64,000 nucleotides of DNA from Mesotoga infera (GCF_900157305.1 NZ_LS974202.1:1860001-1924000), one strand, 5' to 3'. Shown: positions 7,155-16,305, numbered from the stretch's first letter. Translations and numbers: made by a program. The notes: generated from the letters alone by a model not told the origin.

Positions 7155-10100
7155 CTCTCAGCACCTCTTCGGAATTGGTAAGACTGCGCAACAGTCCCCT
7201 GGTGGTCATAGTCGAAAGCTTTGTGGCAAACCAGCGCGTCATTCTCTTTTCAGCTATACCCTCTCTGTATCTAAGGGTTTTTTTGACCAGAGTAGTATCC
7301 AGTTCTCCATTCGAACTGCTGTACCACACATTGCCATCGTAATTCAGCAGGTTCATCTCTTCCAGAATCGAAAGATAGACCTTGGAGATACCGTCTTCGA
7401 AGCTCAAAGCCTTTCTTATATCTCTTTCGGGAGCGGGAAGTACATCTTTCAAATCCTGATAGACGGCTTCCAGCTCTTCAATAGTAGGGAAAAGCCTGTC
7501 CATTTCGCTTGTGTTCGAAAGCAGGTCGCTTTTGTTGAACGAGAGGTTCAAGAAGAGCTCGGAGTCTTCGCCAGGCCTCGTTGAGACGGAATCGAGAACC
7601 TCCAGAAAGTTTCTCGGAGCGCTGTAAAATACGATGTTAGAATTTCCTAACGTGACTCCGAGTCCGTCGCTGGAGGGCGTGGTGATCAGAACTCTAATCT
7701 TTTGTCTTTCGACCAACGAGTAGATCACCGATCTCTGGAAGTCCTTTAACATATAGTTGTAGAATATCAACTCGCCGTTTTGAAGGGCGTGAGAAAGCCT
7801 CGAACCCATTGATTTGGCCAGCGTCACAGTCTTATGTGGAGAATCGACGATAACTGCTACGTTTTCTCCATGACCGACGATGGACATGACTTGCTCGACC
7901 TTTTTCCGGGAGCCTCTGTTGTCTATGATACCTACCTTTTTTATGGGGTTGGGCTTATAAACGTGGGAGATTCTCCTATCGGCAAGAAACTCCTTGAGGT
8001 CGTCGTAATACACGCTTCCGGTGAAGCCCGATATGTCCAAAACCGAATCAATAAGACTTAAAAAGCCTTCGAGATCAGGATGGCCCTTGAATATACCCGA
8101 GAGAATATAGGCCGGTTCGTCAAATATTACCTCTCCTGCGGTTTCCAAGATCCTTGCAAAGTTTTCGACGAAGAAGGGAAGGGTAACGAATATAACGTTC
8201 TCTTCTAGACTTCCCCTGTACAGAGAATTGGCAAAAACTGGTTTAATCGCATCGAGGTAATGTTGAAGAGAGTAGTAAGTGTGTGCGAGCGTTCCGTTGA
8301 TAGCCGAAACTATGAAGGTCTTCAGCCCTTTCTGGTAGTTTCTTAATATCCTTAAGGCAAGAAAGGGGTTCTTCAAACGTATATTGCCGAAGGTGCCCCA
8401 GGGACTCTTCGAACTTATATCCATGAATTCCGGGCATTTGTGCGAGAGCTTCTTTTCGAGTTCTGAAATCAAAGCCGAGACGTCATTCTTAACCTGAGAA
8501 GCAGGCTGCTGATTTTTCCAGTCCCTTATGAATTCAAAAACAAAGTTTTTGTCCCTGACTTCCTCTTCGAAGACGGGATCTATGTACAGATTGACATCTG
8601 AAAGCGAAAGCTTCACGCTTTGGAGCCCGTAGAGGTTGTCGCTCTTTATAGAGGCAACGGCATCCACCTTCAAAAGATTGGGTTTTACGTATTTGAAGTC
8701 ATCAAAAATGGAACTCATGTTGTAGCCTATTGCGAGTGTTTTTCTATCGCCCGACCGGAGGATCATCTTCACGTGATCGCTTCCACTCCCGAAGGTTTTG
8801 GCCTTTTCTATGTTCAGACCCTTTATCAGAAACTTGGGTTCGGGATTCGAATGTCCGAAAGGTCTGAGAATCTCGAGTTTGTCCAATACGTGGGGAGTTA
8901 TCGATTCGAGAGACAAAACGTCGTCCACATCTATCTTAAAGACTGGCAATTTTCTTCCGTATTGCCTTATATAAGCTTCATTGATAGCCCTGCGAAATTC
9001 CGGAATGTTTTCTTTGTCAATACTGAAGCCAGCGGCCATTTCATGCCCTCCGAACTCCCTGAGCAGAGAAGAGACCTCGTTCAACAAACTGATTATGCTG
9101 ACTCCAGAAGGACTCCTGGCCGATCCCTTTCCGTCCTGTCCAGTGGTGGAGATGAGAAAAACAGGTTTGTTGTGTATAGAGACAAGTCTTGAAGCGACGA
9201 TGCCCAGTACTCCAAGGTGCCAGTTATCTCCATCGATGACGAGTGCGAAATCGTCGTTCATTCGATGGTTTATCTCTAGATCTTTGGAAGTCTGCTCGAA
9301 AATTTTGGCCTCGATCGTCTGGCGATTCTGATTGTGCTTCAAAAGTCTGCTGGCCGTGTTCATTGCCGAATCCATGTCCTCGCTAATAAGCAACTCCAGT
9401 GCCACAATGGCTGAATCCATTCTTCCTGCCGCATTGAGTTTGGGTGCTATCTTGAAGGCGATATCTTGGGCCGTCAGATTTTCCGAAGGAATTCTCAAAT
9501 AAGATAGGAGAGCTTTCAACCCCAGAAGAGGGCTGCTCTGTATCTTCGCCGTTCCTTCTCTCACGATGTATCTATTTTCGTCGCGCAGTGGTACAATGTC
9601 GGCTATAGTTCCAAGGGCTACTATGTCTAGATATTCTTCGGGATTGATGGGGCAACGCAGCGTCTCATTCAACGCCACCAGAAGTTTGAAAGCAACTCCG
9701 ACACCGGCCAACCCTTTGAAGGGATAAGAATCGTCAGGTCTCTTTGGATTGATAACCGCGTTTGCAGGAGGAAGAATGTCCTTTACTTCGTGGTGATCGG
9801 TGACTACCACATCGAATCCGATTTCTCTTGCGTACTCTATTTCACTGAACGATGTTACTCCGCAATCTACAGTTATCAGGAGACTGTGACCCCTGTCACG
9901 GAGATCTTTGAGGGCGTCTCTACTGAGACCGTAGCCCTCCTCGAGTCTCAGGGGTATGTAATAGCTGACTTTGAAGCCCATTCTCTTCATTGCCAAATAA
10001 AGCAGTGCGGTACTGGTAACGCCGTCCACATCGTAATCGCCGAAGATCACGATACTCTCATCTCTGTCTCTCGCACCGATAATGGTTCTGACGGCTACCG

Positions 10101-10290
10101 TCATGTCCTGGAGTATAAAAGGATCGTGAAGGATCGTCTTATCTGGGTTCAGGAACTTCATAGCTTCGATTTCGTCTTTTATACCCCTTGTAACAAGCAA
10201 TCTGGCCAAAAAAGTATCTATTCCCAAATACTCGACGAGCCTCTTCACAGATTCATCGTCGGGCTTAAGCAGAAGCCACTCCTTTCTCAT
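7147..10290 (-). CDS. recJ: Single-strand-specific exonuclease RecJ, long form
   Basis: The N-terminal half is canonical RecJ, a 5'-3' ssDNA exonuclease used in recombination and repair. It shows DYDVDG at 85-90, VDCGVTS near 142, DHH at 165-167 and the DHHA1 motif FGGHEMAAGFSI near 415, followed by an OB-like segment. At 1047 residues it is far longer than the usual 550-800. The extra C-terminal ~470 residues resemble a worn helicase/NTPase region (VIVDSPHKTVTLAKSMGS, RVLITTPSSDGLGVTL) without an obvious Walker A. The ATG at 10290 has GAGGGTGG 7 bases upstream. It is the first gene of recJ-DUF3343-ruvX-tRNA-Arg. Confidence 0.9.
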   Translation of the reverse strand: MRKEWLLLKPDDESVKRLVEYLGIDTFLARLLVTRGIKDEIEAMKFLNPDKTILHDPFILQDMTVAVRTIIGARDRDESIVIFGDYDVDGVTSTALLYLAMKRMGFKVSYYIPLRLEEGYGLSRDALKDLRDRGHSLLITVDCGVTSFSEIEYAREIGFDVVVTDHHEVKDILPPANAVINPKRPDDSYPFKGLAGVGVAFKLLVALNETLRCPINPEEYLDIVALGTIADIVPLRDENRYIVREGTAKIQSSPLLGLKALLSYLRIPSENLTAQDIAFKIAPKLNAAGRMDSAIVALELLISEDMDSAMNTASRLLKHNQNRQTIEAKIFEQTSKDLEINHRMNDDFALVIDGDNWHLGVLGIVASRLVSIHNKPVFLISTTGQDGKGSARSPSGVSIISLLNEVSSLLREFGGHEMAAGFSIDKENIPEFRRAINEAYIRQYGRKLPVFKIDVDDVLSLESITPHVLDKLEILRPFGHSNPEPKFLIKGLNIEKAKTFGSGSDHVKMILRSGDRKTLAIGYNMSSIFDDFKYVKPNLLKVDAVASIKSDNLYGLQSVKLSLSDVNLYIDPVFEEEVRDKNFVFEFIRDWKNQQPASQVKNDVSALISELEKKLSHKCPEFMDISSKSPWGTFGNIRLKNPFLALRILRNYQKGLKTFIVSAINGTLAHTYYSLQHYLDAIKPVFANSLYRGSLEENVIFVTLPFFVENFARILETAGEVIFDEPAYILSGIFKGHPDLEGFLSLIDSVLDISGFTGSVYYDDLKEFLADRRISHVYKPNPIKKVGIIDNRGSRKKVEQVMSIVGHGENVAVIVDSPHKTVTLAKSMGSRLSHALQNGELIFYNYMLKDFQRSVIYSLVERQKIRVLITTPSSDGLGVTLGNSNIVFYSAPRNFLEVLDSVSTRPGEDSELFLNLSFNKSDLLSNTSEMDRLFPTIEELEAVYQDLKDVLPAPERDIRKALSFEDGISKVYLSILEEMNLLNYDGNVWYSSSNGELDTTLVKKTLRYREGIAEKRMTRWFATKLSTMTTRGLLRSLTNSEEVLRVG

Positions 10291-10325
10291 AAGGAATCCA
10301 CCCTCTCTTTTTTTCTTTTGTAAAG

Positions 10326-10334
10326 ATTATACCA
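10326..10334 (-). promoter_or_regulatory. Extended -10 promoter of the recJ operon
   Basis: The minus strand reads TGGTATAAT (TATAAT at 10326-10331), an extended -10 with no good -35 at the standard distance. It lies about 35 bases before the recJ ATG. Confidence 0.55.
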
Positions 10335-10365
10335 TTGACCGCGTTACCCTGGTTTAGCAAACGCC

Positions 10366-10394
10366 TGGTTAGGTAAGAAATACTGGTGTAGAAT
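10366..10394 (+). promoter_or_regulatory. Candidate promoter giving a leaderless rsuA mRNA
   Basis: TAGAAT at 10389-10394 ends only 6 bases before the ATG at 10401, with a weak TGGTTA (10366-10371) 17 bases upstream. Transcription would start at or next to the A of the ATG. No SD is present before this gene. Confidence 0.4.
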
Positions 10395-10400
10395 CTATTT

Positions 10401-11099
10401 ATGAGAATAGATCGCTTTATTTCAGAGTTTGAAGGACTTAGTAGGAGTTGCAGTAGATCGTTGATAAAGAGTGGAAAAGTCTCCGTTGATGGCATGATTG
10501 TGCGCGATCCCTCTCTTCACGTGGAAGAGAATGCCAGTGTTGTACTCGATGGAAAGAGAGTGGTCGTTTTCGGAATGATTTATATCATGATGAACAAGCC
10601 GGCCGGCTATGTCTGTTCCAGAGAGAAATCGGAGGGGCCGAGCGTTTTTGATCTTGTAAAGGAAAGGTTTTCGCACGACCTCTCCGTTGCCGGAAGACTC
10701 GACAGGGATTCCACCGGGTTGACTTTACTGTCGAACGACGGTCAGTTCGTACACCATGTTATCTCTCCGAAAAAAGCGATCGAAAAGGAGTATCTTGTCC
10801 AGACGGTGAAGCCGCTAACACCTGAACAGATCGAAGCCATGAGTGGTGGTCTGCTCATAGGTCGTGGGGAGTTTTCGAAACCTGTGAGGGTTAGGGTTAT
10901 GGGAGAGAGTTCGATCGAGATAACACTTACCGAAGGACGTTTCCACGAAATCAAAAGGCTTGTAAAGGCTTCGGGAAACGAGGTGCGGGCACTTCACAGA
11001 AGCCGAATCGGCGGTCTTTCACTCCCGGAGTCTATGAAACCCGGCGAGTGGATCGATATCGGAGAAAATGCACTGAAAAAAATAACCGGGGCTAAATAG
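10401..11099 (+). CDS. RsuA-family rRNA pseudouridine synthase
   Basis: 232 residues. An N-terminal S4 RNA-binding domain (about 1-60, MRIDRFIS...VSVDG) precedes the catalytic domain with GRLDRDSTGLTLLSNDG, whose D in RLD is the catalytic aspartate. The TEGRFHEIKRLVKASGNEV motif is of the RsuA type. It is probably a small-subunit rRNA (U516-like) enzyme, but RluB/E/F-type targets cannot be excluded. No SD precedes the ATG. The last codons and the stop are built from the shared terminator with the facing PEGA gene. Confidence 0.87.
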   Translation: MRIDRFISEFEGLSRSCSRSLIKSGKVSVDGMIVRDPSLHVEENASVVLDGKRVVVFGMIYIMMNKPAGYVCSREKSEGPSVFDLVKERFSHDLSVAGRLDRDSTGLTLLSNDGQFVHHVISPKKAIEKEYLVQTVKPLTPEQIEAMSGGLLIGRGEFSKPVRVRVMGESSIEITLTEGRFHEIKRLVKASGNEVRALHRSRIGGLSLPESMKPGEWIDIGENALKKITGAK

Positions 11100-11110
11100 C
11101 CCCGGTTATT
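11076..11110. terminator. Bidirectional terminator between rsuA and the PEGA gene
   Basis: AATAACCGGGGCTA (11081-11094) is the exact complement of 11097-11110, with a two-base loop. On the minus strand it is followed by a seven-T run (A at 11076-11082); on the plus strand by TTATTT. The stem contains the rsuA stop codon. Confidence 0.85.
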
Positions 11111-11130
11111 TCTGGATATCGATCGAGATC

Positions 11131-13161
11131 TCAATCGATTTTAGTCAGATTAAATGAAAGGTTGTGATCTCCCTTTCCGAAGTAGCGATAAGTGATCGAC
11201 ACCCTATAACCTTCAAGAACGATTATTATTTCGTAGTACCCGGGTTCCAGCTCGACAATGCGGTCGGTTATTCCGTAGTCCTTACCGTTTATAAAGATCC
11301 TGGCGTTCTTGGGATCTGATGTTATGTTTATTCTCGCGACCGGTTTCTCTTCCTGCATAACTACCTTCAGCGACGATGTTGTACCGGCGCTCAGATTTAC
11401 GTCTCTGGTCTCGGTTAGATAGCCGGCCTTTTCGATCTTGACCGTGTGTCTTCCTGCATCTAGATCTATGGTTATAGGAGATCTTCCGACATATGAGTTG
11501 TCAACATAGATGGTAGCGTTGGAGGGATCGGTTTCGATCGAAAGTCTGGCCTTCTTGCTGTAGAGCGTTGCGGTCACCTGTCTATCTCTATCCAGATTGA
11601 CAGATGTCACGAAGTCTTCGTAGCCGTCGAGCGTAAGCTGAACCGTGTATGTTCCCTCTTTCAGTGTCAGCGCTATCGGTGTCATGCCTTCGTAAGTACC
11701 GTTGATATAGACTCTGGCATTCGAAGGAGAACTCGAAACCGATAGCTTGTAGGTCTTGATTTGAGGGGAGAGCGTTATACTCTTGGATATCGAACGGTTC
11801 AGCAGCAAGGTCTCGTAATAGGTTTCGTAACCCGACTTCTCGATCCGCAGATTCTTGGTCCCTTCAGGAAGTGTAAGGTTAAGCGGGCTGCGTCCCATGT
11901 ACGTGTTGTCGATATATACATCGGCACTCGAAGGGTTCGTTATCAGTGAGAGCTGGTAATTGACGACGATCGGTTTGAGAGTTATGTTCTTGGAAATCGA
12001 GCGGTCGAGCACGAAGGTCTCGTAATAGGTTTCGTAACCTGATCTATCTATCCTCAGATTCTTGGTTCCCTCTTCGAGCGTCAGGTTGAGCGGACTGCGA
12101 CCCATGTACGTGTTGTCGATATAGACATCTGCTCCCGAAGGATTGGTTATGAGAGATAACTGATAACTGGCGGCTATCTTCTTCAGGGATATGTTCTTGG
12201 AAATCGAGCGGTCGAGCACGAAGGTCTCGTAATAGGTCTCGTAACCGGACCTTTCGATCCGCAGGTTCTTGGTTCCCTCTTCGAGTGTCAGGTTTAGCGG
12301 ACTGCGACCTACATACCTGTTGTCGATGTAAACGTCGGCACTCGAAGGGTTAGTTGCGATGGACAGCTGGTAGTTGCTGACCAATTTCTGAAGATCGATC
12401 TTGATGTCCACAGTTCTACCGGCGCTTATGGTGAACTGCCTAGTTTCCGTTCTGTAACCGTCTCTGTAAGCGGTCACTATATGGTTGCCTTCGTCCAGTT
12501 CCAGTGTGATCGGGCTTGTTCCGATGTTCTTTCCATCGACATACAGGATGGCGCCAGAAGGCGTGGTAGTTATCCTGGCGTATCCTTTGTTCGGCATAAT
12601 GTCGAGGTAGAACCAGGCCGTAGAAACTGCGTACTCCTGCTTGTCGATGACCGGTATGACTTTGGAGACAACGAAATCGTCGGCACTGGAGCTGGCTTTC
12701 GGGAAGACATCACCGCTCTGGACTTTCTTTAGGAGATCGTCGAGAAAACCCAGGGGCTGTGTCGATGCCACTATCTGGAAGATCTCCTTTCCTCCGCCGG
12801 TTTCACTCGTCAGTTGCAATCTATAACGTGTCGTTGCACTGTCGGTGGGAAGGGTGTAATTTCTATTTGCCCTTACGAAATTGTCTCTATCATAGCCATT
12901 GGGGAAGATCAATTGTATTTCTCCATTGGGAGTAATGTCGTATATGGCCACATAAGCATCCTTGTTGACTTTGAAGTACGTTTTCACTTCCTCACCGGAG
13001 TAATATAGAGATCCGTTGTCTCGATCGAGCCAGATCGTAACCTCGAGAGTACCCTGAGGTTTTTCTGGAACGATTATCACCTTCTGTAGATCGTAAGTTA
13101 CCACTCCAAAGGAAACAGCTGCCAGGACTATTAAAAATGAAACCAGAAGCGCTTTTTTCAT
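11131..13161 (-). CDS. Secreted DUF4384-like protein with seven PEGA repeats
   Basis: About 676 residues from the ATG at 13161 (GGAGGG 7 bases upstream), with a signal peptide MKKALLVSFLIVLAAVSFG. Residues ~25-160 form a DUF4384-like domain (FKVNKDAYVAIYDITPNGEIQLIFPN). Seven PEGA modules follow, each with an S-A-x-V-Y-I-D-N/G-x-x-x-G-x-x-P core. Three of the seven are near-identical 69-residue units. PEGA domains are surface-associated beta modules of uncertain role. It is the last gene of the acpP-rluD-peptidase-DUF5693 run. An exported envelope or periplasmic protein is likely. No enzymatic function can be stated. Confidence 0.8.
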   Translation of the reverse strand: MKKALLVSFLIVLAAVSFGVVTYDLQKVIIVPEKPQGTLEVTIWLDRDNGSLYYSGEEVKTYFKVNKDAYVAIYDITPNGEIQLIFPNGYDRDNFVRANRNYTLPTDSATTRYRLQLTSETGGGKEIFQIVASTQPLGFLDDLLKKVQSGDVFPKASSSADDFVVSKVIPVIDKQEYAVSTAWFYLDIMPNKGYARITTTPSGAILYVDGKNIGTSPITLELDEGNHIVTAYRDGYRTETRQFTISAGRTVDIKIDLQKLVSNYQLSIATNPSSADVYIDNRYVGRSPLNLTLEEGTKNLRIERSGYETYYETFVLDRSISKNISLKKIAASYQLSLITNPSGADVYIDNTYMGRSPLNLTLEEGTKNLRIDRSGYETYYETFVLDRSISKNITLKPIVVNYQLSLITNPSSADVYIDNTYMGRSPLNLTLPEGTKNLRIEKSGYETYYETLLLNRSISKSITLSPQIKTYKLSVSSSPSNARVYINGTYEGMTPIALTLKEGTYTVQLTLDGYEDFVTSVNLDRDRQVTATLYSKKARLSIETDPSNATIYVDNSYVGRSPITIDLDAGRHTVKIEKAGYLTETRDVNLSAGTTSSLKVVMQEEKPVARINITSDPKNARIFINGKDYGITDRIVELEPGYYEIIIVLEGYRVSITYRYFGKGDHNLSFNLTKID
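11762..12382 (-). repeat. Three tandem 207-bp near-identical PEGA-coding repeats
   Basis: Matching sequence starts at 11783, 11990 and 12197, exactly 207 bases (69 codons) apart. Each encodes YQLS...YIDN.Y.GRSPLNLTL.EGTKNLRI..SGYETYYE. High nucleotide identity points to recent duplication or gene conversion. The flanking PEGA modules in the same gene are much more diverged. Confidence 0.9.
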
Positions 13162-13186
13162 GCTAAATCCCTCCTCACTCAAGATG

Positions 13187-14704
13187 TTATTTAGACCCCT
13201 CTCTGCTTTCCACGTTCAAAGATCCTTCCGATTCTTTGATAATGTTACCGTTTTTATTAGAAAACCACTTCAATACCAGCGCGAACAATACGCCGAAGAC
13301 CAACGAGTACAGACTCCTCAGAAGGCCTGTCCAGAGGGGAACAGTGGCATGGCAAAAAGTGTTGACGACTGAAACTATCGATATTGAACCACCGGCAATT
13401 ATCAACGGTCCGAGCTTTCCCTCGAACTTGAAACCGTTCTTTATTGATATCACCAGAAGCGGGTACGCCAGAATCTCTTTGAAACGCGGTCTTACAAGCA
13501 ACAGGCTATCTAGAATATCCCTGATTTGCCTTTCCAGGTCCAGCACCAACGAAAAATTCCCGCTTCTCAGTATGTAGTATACAGCCCCGATGGCTACCAG
13601 ACAAAGAATCGCGACATCTGCTCCGCTCATCTTTTGCTTTGCGCTTCGCAGGAAACCTCTCAGGAAGAGCCATCCGGGAAGGGTGACGAGGGACAGTTTT
13701 ACTCCACGGAATAGTTCAAGACCGTTTTGATAGGCCGGTGTAAGCATGGAAGAGTTGATCGACAATCCAAGAAAAACCGAAAAGGCAAAAAATAACAGGA
13801 TTCCTCTCACAGTATCTCTTGCGGTCTTCGATAGATAGTAATATATGGCGAAGTGTCCCGATATCGCTCCCAACGGTAGTCCTATGGAAGGGAAGAATAT
13901 CCATAAAGGCAGGATCACCAGTGCCAGAAAAGGACTGAGGGAGGCCACCAGAAAGAGGATGAAAGCCGTGGAAAGAATGAAAAACCTGGAATTCCCCGCC
14001 CTGGGAGAGGTAACCGAACTCTGAAGAAGGTTCAATTCTTCAAGTTTCTCGTCAACCTGCCTGACGAAATCTTCGTAGGCGAAGTCGTTTTCAGGTTTTA
14101 AGAAAAGTAGCATATCGATACTTCTTTCACGAACGGCCCTGACATATCTCACAACGGCCGCCTTAACATCGTAGTTCGGGTATTCCTTTTTCTTCAAGTT
14201 GTGCACTCTAAAGACCAGGGTCTTCTCTCTTCGCAATTTCAGTACCTCTTTGACGTATTCGCCTCGCTCATCGAACTCCATATACCCGGTGTACGTAGAG
14301 TGACTGTCCAACATCTCGGCCAGTTGCGCAGCGGTATAGGGCGAAATGCCGGTCAATATTATAGGCCTCTGGAGGGGGAGAATCTCCGGGAGAAGCGACC
14401 AATGATCCTTCAAATCGATGAATATGACTGAAACACCGAGTTCCGACGAACGCGACTTCAAATCTTTCGCAGAGATCAAAGTCAAAGAATCGACTCCTTC
14501 AACGGCACTTTCGGTAACCAGAGTGGTTTTTGCGTATACTTCGTCGAATCTGAATCTCCATGGAATATACAGTATGGCTATTATTATACCCATCAGGGCA
14601 GCTAACAAAATAAATTTCCCGGTGAGTCGTTTTACAACTTTTGATCGATCTCTCCGCCTTCTTCTTTTTTCAGACTTTCTGGGTTTAAGTGGAACTGCCG
14701 CCAA
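13187..14704 (-). CDS. DUF5693-like polytopic membrane protein
   Basis: About 505 residues. An Arg/Lys-rich cytoplasmic N-terminus (KSEKRRRRRDR) precedes a membrane segment (residues ~30-50), an extracytoplasmic domain of ~200 residues, and then about eight hydrophobic segments. The stretch RYVRAVRERSIDMLLFLKPENDF resembles DUF5693 proteins. The frame is open upstream, but TTG at 14702-14704 has GGAGGAGGG 7 bases before it and gives a sensible N-terminus. It overlaps the preceding peptidase gene by 73 bases and lies 25 bases upstream of the PEGA gene. Function unknown; probably an envelope role. Confidence 0.65.
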   Translation of the reverse strand: MAAVPLKPRKSEKRRRRRDRSKVVKRLTGKFILLAALMGIIIAILYIPWRFRFDEVYAKTTLVTESAVEGVDSLTLISAKDLKSRSSELGVSVIFIDLKDHWSLLPEILPLQRPIILTGISPYTAAQLAEMLDSHSTYTGYMEFDERGEYVKEVLKLRREKTLVFRVHNLKKKEYPNYDVKAAVVRYVRAVRERSIDMLLFLKPENDFAYEDFVRQVDEKLEELNLLQSSVTSPRAGNSRFFILSTAFILFLVASLSPFLALVILPLWIFFPSIGLPLGAISGHFAIYYYLSKTARDTVRGILLFFAFSVFLGLSINSSMLTPAYQNGLELFRGVKLSLVTLPGWLFLRGFLRSAKQKMSGADVAILCLVAIGAVYYILRSGNFSLVLDLERQIRDILDSLLLVRPRFKEILAYPLLVISIKNGFKFEGKLGPLIIAGGSISIVSVVNTFCHATVPLWTGLLRSLYSLVFGVLFALVLKWFSNKNGNIIKESEGSLNVESREGSK

Positions 14705-15402
14705 TATCTTTCCCTCCTCCCGACAAGAAGATAAAGAAAAATTACAACACCTATCAGAAATGGAGAGTAAGGCAGAAGAAAGAAGACTCTCCATTTAGCG
14801 ATAAGGCTGTCCAGGCTGGATCCAAAAATAGCTCTGAAAGACGAATTCATATCGCCGCTCGAGGAGAACTCGTCGACAAGGTACAGCAGACTTTTGTAAT
14901 CGAACCGCGATAAGAGAAAACTGGCAAAACTTTCGACTGCACCGTAGAAGATTGTCCTATCTTTCTCGGGTGGATAATTCTTTGCATATGCCGTGAAGTC
15001 GAAAAATCCCGATCTGAGAGGAGGTCTCCCCGTTCGGGAATGCAGATTCTGGAAGCCCTCAGCGACCAACTCATGATACCATAAAGGGATCGTTTCCGGA
15101 CCCAAACCTTTCTTTCTCAAATGCTCGAAGAAATAGACATGGGCCAGTTCGTGCCGGGCCACGCCATCTCTGAAGCTGGAAGTATAAAGGAAAATCTGGT
15201 ACATTCCGTCATCATCTATTGCGGCCGGCTGTTCGTGTCCCTGACCGGTGAGTATTGTCAGGTTGTATCTTACCTGAAAACCGTATATTTCAATCAATTC
15301 TTCGTTGGCAACCTTTATCTCGTTTCTTATTCTCGTTTCGGTCTGAGCAAGGAGAGACAGAGAGATTAGAAGCCATATTATCAAGGGTGATCGTGCTTTC
15401 AT
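14632..15402 (-). CDS. Membrane-anchored HExxH metallopeptidase-like protein (peptidase MA type)
   Basis: 256 residues with an N-terminal signal segment (LIIWLLISLSLLAQ) and a C-terminal membrane helix (FLIGVVIFLYLLVG). In between is HELAH at 84-88, followed 27 residues later by E115 in HELVAEGF, the gluzincin arrangement. The catalytic domain should lie outside the cytoplasm. The start overlaps the rluD-type stop as ATGA. The substrate is unknown. The neighbouring DUF5693 and PEGA proteins suggest an envelope module. Confidence 0.75.
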   Translation of the reverse strand: MKARSPLIIWLLISLSLLAQTETRIRNEIKVANEELIEIYGFQVRYNLTILTGQGHEQPAAIDDDGMYQIFLYTSSFRDGVARHELAHVYFFEHLRKKGLGPETIPLWYHELVAEGFQNLHSRTGRPPLRSGFFDFTAYAKNYPPEKDRTIFYGAVESFASFLLSRFDYKSLLYLVDEFSSSGDMNSSFRAIFGSSLDSLIAKWRVFFLLPYSPFLIGVVIFLYLLVGRRERYWRQFHLNPESLKKEEGGEIDQKL

Positions 15403-16268
15403 TCGAGTGACGCCAGGACCTTAAGTAGATCCTCTGGTAGTTTTGAATCCACAGTTATCTTCGATCCCGAACTGTACGTAAATCCAAGGTGCTGGCAGTG
15501 GAGAAAATACCTTTTCAAACCGCTGGCCTTTTTGAAGTTCCTATTGAATGTCCTGTCGCCGTAAACATCGTCCCCGGCGACGGGGCAGCCGATTTGGGCC
15601 ATCTGGCGCCTGATTTGATGCTTCTTTCCTGTGTGAAGACGCACCTTGAGCAACGATACTTCTCTATAACGCTTCTCGAGTGAATACTCGAGCGCTTCGA
15701 GGACCCCTTCGCTCATGGATTCAAGCCTTCCATTCTCGGCTTGCGGAAAATCTTTAACCAGTGTAAGGTAGATCTTCTCGACTTTGTGTTCTCTAAACAA
15801 CCTGGAAACTTCCCTGGCCGAAGCCAGGGACTTCGAGAACAGGATAACGCCGGATGTGTGTTTGTCGAGCCTGTGAACTGGGTGAGGTTCGAACCCTTTT
15901 TCTCTTCCGTAGGCCAGCAGGCCTTCGATCAGCGTTACTATCTGTATCCCCTTTCCTGGATGCACCGAGATACCGGCCGGTTTATCCAACGCGATAATGG
16001 CATCGTCTTCGTAGATGATATCGAGCGGAATCTTCCGGGGTGTAAGTTCTCTGGTCTCTTCCAGCCTTTTCATTCTTGATGAGTCGCCCAGGTAATAAAC
16101 CTGAAGAACATCTCCAATAGAAAGCCTGTGAGATCCATCTTTCACCCGTTTACCGTTTACTTTGACGTTTCCCTTTCTGAGAAGTTTGTATATTGAAGAG
16201 AGCTTCAGATCATCGAGAACATTTCTCAAGAACCTGTCCAGTCTCTCGTAATAATTACCGTCTTCCAC
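15399..16268 (-). CDS. RluA-family pseudouridine synthase (RluC/RluD type)
   Basis: 289 residues. An S4 domain at ~8-65 (LDRFLRN..., VKVNGKRV) precedes a catalytic core with HRLDKHTSGVILFSKS, where the aspartate of HRLD is the nucleophile. HQIRRQMAQIGCPVAGDDVYG near residue 225 is the family's second hallmark. The enzyme likely isomerises uridines in 23S rRNA. The start is GTG at 16266-16268 with only a weak SD (AGAG). It lies downstream of acpP beyond a hairpin, and upstream of the HExxH peptidase with an ATGA overlap. Confidence 0.9.
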   Translation of the reverse strand: MEDGNYYERLDRFLRNVLDDLKLSSIYKLLRKGNVKVNGKRVKDGSHRLSIGDVLQVYYLGDSSRMKRLEETRELTPRKIPLDIIYEDDAIIALDKPAGISVHPGKGIQIVTLIEGLLAYGREKGFEPHPVHRLDKHTSGVILFSKSLASAREVSRLFREHKVEKIYLTLVKDFPQAENGRLESMSEGVLEALEYSLEKRYREVSLLKVRLHTGKKHQIRRQMAQIGCPVAGDDVYGDRTFNRNFKKASGLKRYFLHCQHLGFTYSSGSKITVDSKLPEDLLKVLASLE

Positions 16269-16305
16269 CTTGAATTCTCTATAGATTTAGACCACCCCTA
16301 CGATA

